From NCBI GenBank assembly GCA_027578815.1, contig JANBTH010000638.1:1-13350 (forward strand): 13,350 nt of DNA, in the 5' to 3' direction. Position 1 is the stretch's first letter. Every line of letters begins with the position of its first letter. This stretch comes from Coemansia sp. RSA 1804. Lineage: Eukaryota > Kickxellomycota > Kickxellomycetes > Kickxellales > Kickxellaceae. A model generated the notes under the pieces. It did no database searches, was not told the DNA's origin, and saw nothing but the letters and a program-made list of their open reading frames with translations. Positions 6,256 to 13,350 of the stretch are shown piece by piece. Made by a program: the position numbers and the translations under genes.

Positions 6256-7050
6256 TGTATACGTGTGCGGCTGAAGATAATAGGGAAAAGAGGTCTTTGA
6301 CGCAGAGTAAAACAAATACAAAGAAAGGCAGAGCAGAACAGAGATGGTTAGCGGAGAAGGGCAGAAGAAGAAAGCAAGAGAGAGGTGTGTCCTTTTATCC
6401 GTGGAGAAATGAATGAAACAGATAGAGATGATGGAAGCCCTCCTTTTCCCGTCCTTCTATCGCTTGTCTGTGAAACACTCTAGCATTCGGATTGTTCTGA
6501 CAAATCGATTGCGCAATATCTTGGCTTTTTCACTTGCGTGTCTGGATCCTTTTCTTTCGCCTTGCTTATTGCGGGAATCTATCCAGAAATAAAGGACCGA
6601 AGCCAGATTGCTGGGAACCTTTTCGCAAGGGGGTTCCAAAAGCTTATTTTCGGGCATTGCGCTTTAATAGCTGGTCTAAAGTTTCTGCAAACCACGACAA
6701 GCATAGCATGTTTCAGCTCCAGGGTTCATTTTGTTTGTGTAAAGCTCAGTCCAGTGTGAATGCGCTCTTTCTTTTGCAGCACAAGACCGAGGAGGTTGAG
6801 GGGCTCATGATATCAGAGCGACGTCACGCTTAGAGAAAAACACCACACAAGTCAAATGTGTGGTGTGTTTTTCTTTCCAAAGGCATTTTTCTTTTATCCT
6901 TCCCTTTTTCCTTTTCCTTTGTCATTTATTATTGTCTCTTTCTTCATCAATACCTTTTCTATTTTGTTGTTTTTTATTTTTCTTTCTTTCTCCGTATTTC
7001 TACATTTTTCTTTCCTTACTTTATTGCACGATATACAACCACATTATTAC
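6256..7050. promoter_or_regulatory. Divergent promoter region of the rhodanese and MARCH5-like genes
   Basis: This 795-base spacer has no recognisable gene. The last 170 bases before 7051 form an almost pure pyrimidine tract on the plus strand, likely the core promoter or 5' leader of the ligase gene. A CRE-like GACGTCAC lies at 6820-6827, and a strong inverted repeat lies at 6840-6866. Bases 6280-6420 are purine-rich on the plus strand, which on the minus strand gives a similar pyrimidine-rich leader for the rhodanese. Confidence 0.6.
6840..6866. repeat. Perfect 10-bp inverted repeat
   Basis: ACACCACACA (6840-6849) and TGTGTGGTGT (6857-6866) are exact reverse complements around a 7-base spacer. 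An A run lies before them and a T run after, extending the dyad with one bulged base. The repeat lies at the upstream edge of the pyrimidine tract of the ligase gene. It may be a dimeric factor site or a hairpin; which one cannot be decided from sequence. Confidence 0.6.
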
Positions 7051-8389
7051 ATGCCAGACGAGACCTCCGCAGAGCCTCAGCCACACGCAGCGTCTGCATC
7101 GGCGTTGCACTTGGCACAGCAACATCAGTCGCAAACGGCGCGCAGGGACAGCAGGACCGGGGACAAGTGCTGGATATGTCTTGATGAGCTGCACAAGAAC
7201 AGACGTGAGTGGCTCTATCCATGCAAGTGTTCGCTTATCTGCCACGAGGAGTGTCTGCTCCACTGGGTGACGGAGAGCGAGAGGCACACACGAAGCGGTG
7301 TGGTACGTATGATTTTTGAAATCACTGTTGCTGCAGTCACTGGTGTTGATGCTGCTTTTGGGCTTTGGAACTGGGAGGTTTCTTTAATGTATATCAGCCG
7401 TTTGACTAAATGCCAACAAGCGCATGGACCAGATCGCACATGCGTTGTTTTTTCTTTCTTTCTTTCTGTTCCCGCAGTAGGTTCGGTGCCCACAGTGCAA
7501 TGCGCCGTACAAAATAGTGCAGTGGCGGTCTGCGACCTTCAAAGTGCTCAAGACGGTATACAGCCTTGTTGACCGAGCAATGCCGTTTTTCCTGGCGACA
7601 ATCGGAAGCGTGGCGATTGCAGTGGCATGCACGGCGTACGGGGCACACGCAGTGATGATGGTGTATGGACCGGCCGATGGACGACGGATTCTGGGCGGCG
7701 GTGGACGATGGGAGCATGCGCGATGGGTGCTGCTGCCGATGATTCCGGCGGCGCTTATTCTTTCGCGGATTCAGGCGGGAGCCGCGTACATGCCGCTGTC
7801 GACGCTTCTGATGGCGGCACCGCAACCGGTGCGCATGCAGTGGCCACCGTCGCCGTCGCTGGTGCTGACGGCGCTGCCAACGGTTAGTTTCATCTACCGC
7901 TACCTGTGGAATGCGACGCTGGGACGGCTGGAGCGCCGGTGGGATAGTGCGGCGCCGGAGGAGAAGCCAGGGCTCACCATCCGTCTCTTTGGACAGGGCG
8001 ACGCTGCTGCCGAAGCTGAAGCGCTGGAGGAGATTGGGCTACCGCAGCAAATTCAGCAGCAGCAGCAGCAGCAGCAGGATCAGGATCGGGAGCAGCAGGT
8101 GCACGGACTGCCTGAGGCACAGCATGTCAACGCAACGATTGTGCTCAACAGCACGACGCTGTGCCGTGTGCTTGTGGAGTCGCTGCTTCTCCCAGCGGCG
8201 TCGTCGGGCATAGGATCGCTGCTTGGGCGGATTCCAGCGTTCCGACGCTCAGGCTTGGGCCACTTTGGCAGAGCAATGCTTGGCGGGTGCGCGTACTTTG
8301 TGTTCAAGGACATTGTGCGCGTGCTGTACAAGTATCTGCTGTACCGCACGTACTCGAGCAGATACATTCAGGGCCGCAAGCGGTTCTAG
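7051..8389 (+). CDS. MARCHF5: MARCH5-like RING-CH membrane E3 ubiquitin ligase, two exons
   Basis: Exon 1 is 7051-7302, the intron is 7303-7480 (GTACGT...CAGTAG, 178 nt), and exon 2 is 7481-8389 (TAG). The product has 386 residues. The RING-CH domain spans the intron: CWIC at 40-43, C58 and C60, H65, C68, then C87 and C90 (VRCPQC), which only the splice brings into frame. Only four residues separate C60 from H65, a compact form. The remainder follows animal MARCH5 in order: YSLVDRAMPFF, first membrane segment about 117-144 with TAYGAHAVMMVYG, second about 165-182 (LLPMIPAALILSR), a weaker one near 208-225, then 304-334 and 348-370 (AMLGGCAYFVFKDIVRVLYK). Animal MARCH5 ubiquitinates proteins at the mitochondrial outer membrane; the same site is inferred here. 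An insert at 240-300, absent from the animal protein, carries (Gln)8. Family secure, orthology likely. Confidence 0.88.
7303..7480 (+). other. Intron of the MARCH5-like gene with CAGTAG acceptor
   Basis: The phase-0 intron starts GTACGT, carries a (TTTC)4 pyrimidine run at 7451-7466, and ends CCCGCAGTAG. The acceptor must be the second AG (7479-7480), because using the first (7476-7477) would put TAG at the start of exon 2 in frame. The RING-CH metal ligands on both sides confirm the frame. Confidence 0.88.
8054..8077 (+). repeat. (CAG)8 microsatellite encoding polyglutamine
   Basis: Eight pure CAG codons encode Gln276-283 in the MARCH5-like protein, inside a Gln/Asp/Glu-rich loop between membrane segments. 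Pure triplet runs are length-unstable, so alleles may differ. Confidence 0.9.
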
Positions 8390-8546
8390 CAAGTAGTTCA
8401 TCAGAGTTGTCAGCATTGATCACTAATACGTATTATTCCATTGTACCTACCAAAAAAAGAGTTCCAGCTAGCGGCTATATAAAAAAGAGGACATGAAAAG
8501 GAAAGATCGCTTGATGTTGTATTGCTCCAGAGCAAACGGGATCAGC

Positions 8547-10097
8547 TTAGCTGTAGATGCGGGGACGTCTGGTTTCGTGCAGCCCAAAGCTCTCAGCTCC
8601 AAGCTCGCTGGCACCCGAGAGGGCGCGAATACGAGCACGGCGTCTGTGTCTGTTGATGTAGTGCATGGCGACGATAACCAGCACGATCAGCGCAGCGGCA
8701 CCAATGACGCCACCAGCAATCTTGCCGGCGCGACTGCTGCCACTCTTCTCTGAGGGCTCGTTGTCGTCGTCGGTGTCCTTCTCGTTGCCTGCCTCATCGT
8801 TTCCATTGTCGTCATTAGCGTCCTTCTCGCTGCCGTCCGATGCGCTGGCGGCAGCGTCGCTGTCATCGCCAGTAAAGTCTGAGCGCGCGGAGCAGGAGGC
8901 GACCTGGGCTAGCCAAGGCGACTTGCAGTCGTAGTTACTGGAATCGATGGTAACGGCGTCCTCGTTAGTGCCACCGAGCCACAGCATCCAGTGGCGTCTG
9001 TAGGACGTGTTGTACGTGGGCTCGAAGACGGAGATCAGATCCTGGAGAACCAGATCCGGACGCGCGTAAGCGAACTCTGGGAAGTTGGACACGCCAGTCT
9101 TGCTCGTGTATCCGTCGGTGCGCCAGATATTGCGCTGCAGCAGGAACTTTACATCGGCCGACGATGACTGCGTGGTGTCGCTGGCGTAGCCAAAGTCCTC
9201 GTACCACTCAGATGCGCGCATTCCGTAGTTCTTGAGGTCGGTCTGGTCAACCACAAGGTCAGCATCCTTGACAGCATCGTGGAAGGCAGCCTGGTCGCTC
9301 GGGTCGCTCAGCGCTGTCTTGGTCGTGTTGGTTGCGCCCGTGGCTGCCAGCAGCTCCTTCTGGTACGGTGTGTCGACGATATTGTAGGTGGGCTTGGTGC
9401 CGCCATCGTACTCCACCCAGTACACGTGCGACGGCCCGCTCAGATGCTGAAGGTTGCTGCGGTGGCACCCGTATGCGTCCGAGATGCTGGTAAACAGCGT
9501 GTCGGCGCTCTTCTCCTCGTTGAAGAAGGCTGCCACGACCTTGATCCACTCGGCCTTCTGCAGCGGCGTCAGGCTGTCATCGCTGGGCAGCCGCACGGTC
9601 TTTGCGCCGCCGTCGCTGTCAGTGGTATCGCTGAACACGACGTCCACGCTGGGAGCGGTACCAGTGCTCTCTCCCTCACTTTCGCTGCTGCTGCTGCTCT
9701 CGCTGGTGTCTTCGCCAAGCGTGGCTAGCTTGCTGGTGTCTACGCAGATGTTGGTAAGCTGCGCCGGGTCGGCAGCTGCGGCAATTGCAGAGCTCTTGCC
9801 CAGGGCCTCCAGGAACCCCGATGCGGCGGGGATGCGGATGCCTACGGACTGCACGGGAACGTGGAACCACTTGTCCACGCCGTCCACGCCCGTCGGCTGG
9901 CTGTCGCCGCAGTACAGGCCGTACGCTGTCTTGCCCACAGCGTCCTCCACCACCTTGTAATCGTCGTTCACCGTGATTGTGAACCCCGGGCTTGTCGTCA
10001 CGTCAACTGTGTCGAACCCGCACGCTCCCTGCACCACGCGCGCACTGCAGGCCATTGCTGCCACCAGCCACGCTGCTGTGTAGTATCCGCGTACCAT
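8547..10097 (-). CDS. Predicted type I membrane protein with periplasmic-binding-protein-like ectodomain
   Basis: This encodes 516 residues from ATG at 10097-10095 to TAA at 8549-8547. The upstream frame is open but implausible; starting at this ATG gives a clean signal peptide (1-24, likely cut before ACGFD). The ectodomain (25-about 405) has six cysteines (26, 63, 118, 211, 391, 402) and NxT/S sites at 257 and 363. It reads like the metal/siderophore/cobalamin class of substrate-binding proteins: KWFHVPVQSVGIRIP...GFLEALG, AEWIKVVAAFFNEEKSA, HVYWVEY...YQKELLAATGA, FHDAVKDADLVVDQT, and FPEFAYARPDLVLQDLISVFEP (340-360). An acidic insert (127-150) and an Asp/Glu/Ser-rich stalk (408-455) follow, then one membrane helix (459-480) and a basic tail (RHRRRARIR). 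Topology is clear from sequence. The fold is my recognition of family-like motifs, not a search result. The ligand is unknown. Confidence 0.6.
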   Translation of the reverse strand: MVRGYYTAAWLVAAMACSARVVQGACGFDTVDVTTSPGFTITVNDDYKVVEDAVGKTAYGLYCGDSQPTGVDGVDKWFHVPVQSVGIRIPAASGFLEALGKSSAIAAAADPAQLTNICVDTSKLATLGEDTSESSSSSESEGESTGTAPSVDVVFSDTTDSDGGAKTVRLPSDDSLTPLQKAEWIKVVAAFFNEEKSADTLFTSISDAYGCHRSNLQHLSGPSHVYWVEYDGGTKPTYNIVDTPYQKELLAATGATNTTKTALSDPSDQAAFHDAVKDADLVVDQTDLKNYGMRASEWYEDFGYASDTTQSSSADVKFLLQRNIWRTDGYTSKTGVSNFPEFAYARPDLVLQDLISVFEPTYNTSYRRHWMLWLGGTNEDAVTIDSSNYDCKSPWLAQVASCSARSDFTGDDSDAAASASDGSEKDANDDNGNDEAGNEKDTDDDNEPSEKSGSSRAGKIAGGVIGAAALIVLVIVAMHYINRHRRRARIRALSGASELGAESFGLHETRRPRIYS

Positions 10098-10519
10098 TGT
10101 TATGTCTATTGTCGCGTCGCAACAATCGTCTTTATGATTCTTCTGCTGGGAAAGAGGGGACTGGTTTTTCTCCTTTGTTCTCTGTGGCTTGGGCGAATAA
10201 AAACGCACGGTGTTTACAAACAAAGGGTGCTCAATGAATAAAATATCAACCTTTACAAAGATAACCAAATACCAAACAATAGCCAGGGCTTGCCGCTTGT
10301 TCCAGCTGGAATGTCCAAATGAATGGATATATTGATTAGAGTGGAATATATAAAACAGTAACCACAAATAAACAAAGATGCCGTCCGTTCCTGTTGAGAA
10401 ACAATGTAAAAAGATAAAAGAAAGAATGGTGTGAGAAGGAGAGGGAGGGCGCGGAAGACGGCGAAAATGCTTTAAAATTATACACTATTGCATTGTCTGA
10501 CATGAACAAAAAAAACTCG

Positions 10520-10536
10520 CTTTTATCTGATAAAAG
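10520..10536. promoter_or_regulatory. Palindromic GATA site CTTTTATCTGATAAAAG
   Basis: CTTTTATC and GATAAAAG are perfect inverted 8-mers around one base. The centre, ATCTGATAA (10525-10533), equals the ATCWGATAA consensus of fungal iron-responsive GATA repressors (SreA type). It lies about 420 bp upstream of the binding-protein-like gene and about 860 bp from PDCD5. Regulation is inferred. Confidence 0.45.
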
Positions 10537-11300
10537 TAATCAGGCGATTACCGATTATGCATTTTGTGCATCGCTCATTCAGATAACATGATGTGCGTTG
10601 TATGCTGGAGCATTAACCAGGTGTTCTTGTAACCCCTTTGCTCTTCTGTTTATTCAATGGTTTTTTAGATGCTCATAACGATTATGATACACGAATGAAA
10701 AGGGCAACAGGGTCTGATATTGGTGTATTCACATGGATATATTGAAGGCAGCCGCTTCATTCACAGCATTATAGCAACGAGTATAAGAGGGACAAAAATA
10801 CAATGTAGCTGATAGTTCATTTACGTTAGATAATTCGTGGGTACCCTGATAAGGGTGTTTTACTACTCTGTTACCAGGCTGGCTGTATTGGAGCAAATGC
10901 ACATTGTACATGTTAAAACTGGCAGATGTTTACATTGGAATCATATGAAGAGATGATTCTAAATATACAGCAGCCTAGCTAGCCTTATGATTTCACTCAC
11001 AACAGTTTCTATTTAGAAAATAATTGTGTGGCTGATCTGCTTTTAAATGAAATGGAAAAAAGCAGCTGTTTTACAGTCTCTCGCTGTATTGCCTGTCCAA
11101 CAGACATGGAACATGTTCGAGATATTATTATTTACAGCAATGATCCTGATTGTCTAATTAACACAATTGATCAATAAACAAGCTGAGCCCACCACTTTTG
11201 AGCGTTTAAGCCATTTTCTCTGCCTTTTACTTCATTCTCTTCTTGTTTTTCTTTTCTTCGCATTCAAGCCTGCCTGTTGTTACATTCCAAAGTCCCCTTT

Positions 11301-11320
11301 TTTCTTTCTTTCTTTCTTTC
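11301..11320 (+). repeat. (TTTC)5 microsatellite upstream of PDCD5
   Basis: Five perfect TTTC units lie about 80 bp before the PDCD5 ATG, within a pyrimidine-rich leader like those of several neighbouring genes. Confidence 0.85.
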
Positions 11321-11398
11321 TTTAACTTCTATATATGTACTCTAGACCAGAAACTGCCTACAAAAAGTAATAAGAGAGAGCGCATACATTGTAGAACG

Positions 11399-11897
11399 AT
11401 GGACCCCTCGGAACTCGATGCATTAAAGTCAGGTCAAATGTCGTCCGACACCCAGGACAAACAGCAGGCCAATGCACAAACGTAAGTGTAAAAGCTAACT
11501 AATACACACATGACCACAACCACGCTTTTTCCCTACTCACTGCAACTAATATTTATAGGCGCTTTTATTATTCTTTCATATGCTTGTCTTTGTTTTCTCC
11601 TGAAGAGGTAGACAGCGCAACGAGGAGGAGCGACAGACCCTTCTGGCCCAGATCCTGGAACCCGATGCGCGGGAACGGCTGGGCCGCATAGCGCTGGTGA
11701 AGGGGGAATTGGCGCGCGGGGTTGAAGACATGCTTATCCGCATGGCCCGGATGAACCAGATCCGCAAAAAGGTCACGGAGGACGAGCTCAAGGACATGCT
11801 GGAGGATATTAGTACCAAGAACCGCCAGGAGACCAAGATTATTGTCAGTAGAAAGGAGTTTGACGACAGTGATGATGATGAGGAGTACGACTTTTAG
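11399..11897 (+). CDS. PDCD5: PDCD5 family protein, two exons
   Basis: Exon 1 is 11399-11481, the intron is 11482-11611 (GTAAGT...GGTAG, 130 nt), and exon 2 is 11612-11897 (TAG). The spliced protein has 122 residues, close to the human 125. The intron interrupts a codon (AC|A, Thr28). Exon 1 gives the N-terminal helix MDPSELDALKSGQ, matching human MADEELEALRRQ. Exon 2 gives the core RQTLLAQILEPDARERLGRIALVKGELARGVEDMLIRMARM, where ILxxxARxRLxxIALVKxxxxxxVExxLIxMA is the family signature, then QIRKKVTEDELKDMLEDIS and an acidic C-terminus DDSDDDEEYDF. PDCD5 proteins bind DNA weakly, associate with the CCT chaperonin, and in animals promote TIP60-dependent apoptosis; the yeast homologue is YMR074C. 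A second acceptor six bases upstream (AG at 11604-11605) also keeps frame and would add Gly-Arg. AATAAA at 12046-12051 may end the transcript. Confidence 0.92.
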
Positions 11898-12109
11898 GAT
11901 TCATTCATTTTATTATTATTAGAGGATAGTTGAACAAGTAAATGGAGAATGCAAAGGGCGTTGGTTGGTGTTGTCCTATAACTCAACAATCTCCGGGCTT
12001 CACTCTGTTAAACAAGACTGTTTTTTGTTGAGAATGGCTAAAAGGAATAAACTGGCTATTGTATTTTCTTTTTCTATCACTTTTATTCAATCCATTCTGG
12101 GCTTCAAAG
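11898..12109 (+). other. Short spacer between PDCD5 and the last gene
   Basis: The 212 bases hold the PDCD5 3' UTR, with AATAAA at 12046-12051, and a pyrimidine-rich leader (12060-12100) before the next ATG. The two genes run in the same direction with little room for a promoter. Confidence 0.6.
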
Positions 12110-13350
12110 ATGGATACCGGAGGGCTGCGCACATCCCTGCTCACCTACTGCCGCGAATCAGGGCGAACCATGATGCCAGACTGCCGGATATCAGAGGCCC
12201 GGCAGGAACTAGTGCAACGGCTAGACATTCTGCGGCTCCAGTTTGCGCGTTGCCACAGCGCACATGAGTGCGCCAAGTCGTACTGCGATGCGGGGCCATT
12301 GCTCAGCACGATGGCGCGGTCGCCGGTGGTAGCAAGCAACGCCCAGTTGTGCAGGGCTCTGGTTGGAGCTGCGATCGAGTACAGCAAGGTGCTGTATCTG
12401 GGCGTGTACTCCAACCAGAAGGCGTCGCTGTGGTTTTCCCGTCTGGTTGAGTCGCTGCTGGCCATCGCCGAGTGCAATTCACCGGTTGTGGATGAGTACA
12501 CGCGGATTCTGCAAAAGCACCAGATCGATGTGGATGGGGCGGATGGCGGCCGGTATATGTTGCGGACGACAATACAGATGCTGCTGATGATGCGGCCATT
12601 GGAGACCGAATCCCAGAGGACGTTGACCGGAAAGGACCGTGACCTCGTTTGGCAGCAGACCTTTTCTCTATGCAGCAACAGCAGTCACCCCGAGACGCTA
12701 TTTGAAGAGATCGTGGACGTCATAGACGACTGTGGCTGGCGCGTGCTGGAGACACATGGAATAGTTGAGAAACATGGCATCCGGCTGCTAACAAGCCTTA
12801 CTATTACCAAGTCGCTGACGTAAGTTGTTAAAAATATTGCTTGCTGTGCAGACATGCACTTTATTCACTCTACATCTCTTTACTTTTGCATGCGTTGCCA
12901 ATTAACGCAGTATTCAAAATGTCTGGGTGTATTTGCAAATTGTAGGCTGTGGAAGCGGGTTGAGCGGGCACGAGCAGTCTTGGTAAGCCTATTATGTCAG
13001 TCGATTTGTGACCATTAAGACCTGTTATGGCGTGTCTTGTATATTCCTCAGCATCTACGCTGCATTTAGTGAATAATATATTGGACATGTGCGATCATGT
13101 AGGTTATGCATTTATTAGGAAAAGACATACGAGGTGCTCACCCAGCGGGACAGGTGGTTCGTGCGGTACTGTCGACCGAGGAGCTTGCACGCCAGATGGC
13201 CGAGGACTTTGCGCGCCTTTTGGCAACCACAAGGAACAGGCGAGTGGTTGGGCTCTGGCGACAGCATTGTAAACAGAACATGGATGTTGTTACGCGTATG
13301 GATGGCCAGGCAAGTAGCACAATAAAACAACCTGGAAGGAATTGTACTTT
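12110..13350 (+). CDS. Unrecognised, mostly helical protein, at least three exons, 3' end outside window
   Basis: Exon 1 is 12110-12819 (ATG in context CAAAGATGG). Intron 1 is 12820-12945 (GTAAGT...TTGTAG, 126 nt). Exon 2 is 12946-12982, only 37 nt. Intron 2 is 12983-13102 (GTAAGC...ATGTAG, 120 nt). Exon 3 runs from 13103, open to the window end. Joining them keeps one frame: ...TITKSLT, LWKRVERARAVL, VMHLLGKDIRG..., then LSTEELARQMAEDFARLLATTRNRRVVGLWRQHC. About 331 residues are visible. The composition suggests a soluble, alpha-helical, possibly repeat-type (HEAT/ARM-like) protein: helical blocks such as EARQELVQRLDILRLQF and KASLWFSRLVESLLAIAE, with no signal peptide and no membrane segment. 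I do not recognise the family and propose no function. Exon 1 is strong; exons 2 and 3 are supported by good splice sites and consistent frame. Exon 3 may contain a further intron near the window end. Confidence 0.7.

Larger units (their letters stand above)
10098..11398. promoter_or_regulatory. Long AT-rich divergent spacer with GATA motifs
   Basis: This 1.3-kb spacer separates two divergent starts and shows no convincing gene or structured RNA. WGATAA sites occur at 10259-10264, 10412-10417, 10523-10533 (a face-to-face pair), 10581-10586, 10828-10833 and 10847-10852. A TAATC/GATTA dyad lies at 10537-10550 and a GAATCAT/ATGATTC dyad at 10938-10959. The phrase ATGGATATATTGA occurs twice (about 10323 and 10734). 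A (TTTC)5 run at 11301-11320 lies about 80 bp before the PDCD5 start. Confidence 0.5.

Noticed and set aside
6614..6637. GGAACC...GGTTCC inverted repeat that looks like a tRNA arm or a hairpin RNA
   Set aside because: The arm is only six bases with an uneven loop, and no A box, full B box or cloverleaf can be built around it.
6856..7050. Upstream in-frame ATG giving a very hydrophobic 65-residue extension of the MARCH5-like protein
   Set aside because: The extension is simply the translation of a T-rich promoter tract (Phe, Leu, Ser). MARCH5-type proteins start shortly before the RING, so the ATG at 7051 is preferred.
10098..10367. 90-codon upstream extension of the binding-protein-like gene
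   Set aside because: It would bury the clean signal peptide inside the protein, and no family needs it.
11482..11559. Shorter PDCD5 intron ending at CTAATATTTATAG
   Set aside because: The acceptor looks good, but using it reads the conserved exon 2 in the wrong frame and destroys the PDCD5 core.
1..13350. Search for tRNA, rRNA, transposon ends, long terminal repeats, CRISPR arrays, viral genes or a gene-cluster system
   Set aside because: No B-box-like GGTTCRA with a paired cloverleaf, no long direct or terminal repeats, no transposase or polymerase motifs, and no spaced repeat array were seen. The region reads as ordinary gene-dense fungal chromosome.

Overview
This window is nuclear DNA from a fungus. 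Eight protein-coding genes are packed on both strands. Coding DNA is GC-rich, and the spacers are AT-rich with long pyrimidine tracts. The gene set is eukaryotic: the SAGA adaptor ADA2, ribosomal protein S11, a DNA polymerase delta accessory subunit, a MARCH5-type membrane ubiquitin ligase and PDCD5. A DUF2015 protein, a family known from fungi, points to fungi. Introns have GT/AG borders and are mostly 120-180 nt; RPS11 has one of 542 nt. The gene content and style suggest an early-diverging lineage such as Kickxellomycotina, but that placement is a guess from style and was not tested.

Layout: 1-1335 (+) 3' part of ADA2, cut by the window edge. 1655-2652 (-) RPS11, convergent with ADA2, with a four-codon first coding exon. 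2653-3503 divergent promoter region. 3504-3932 (+) DUF2015 membrane protein. 4097-5530 (-) POLD3/Cdc27-type subunit. 5818-6255 (-) mitochondrial single-domain rhodanese. 6256-7050 divergent promoter region. 7051-8389 (+) MARCH5-like RING-CH ligase, two exons. 8547-10097 (-) predicted type I membrane protein whose ectodomain resembles periplasmic substrate-binding proteins. 10098-11398 long AT-rich divergent spacer with GATA motifs. 11399-11897 (+) PDCD5, two exons. 12110 to the window end (+) unrecognised helical protein with at least three exons. I found no tRNA, rRNA, transposon or CRISPR array.

The genes do not form one pathway. Most are conserved housekeeping functions: transcription, translation, replication, sulfur and mitochondrial biology, and chaperone-linked functions. 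One pair stands out: the rhodanese (predicted mitochondrial) and the MARCH5 homologue (mitochondrial outer membrane in animals) share a divergent promoter region.

The points most worth a second look are: (1) an exact five-residue SQ repeat in the POLD3 homologue, encoded by a 15-bp minisatellite and placed beside a PIP/RIR-like FF motif; (2) the periplasmic-binding-protein-like ectodomain on a membrane anchor, with a site matching the fungal iron-responsive GATA consensus in its upstream region; (3) a CAGTAG acceptor in the MARCH5-like gene where use of the first AG creates an immediate stop; (4) a possible box C/D snoRNA in the RPS11 intron.
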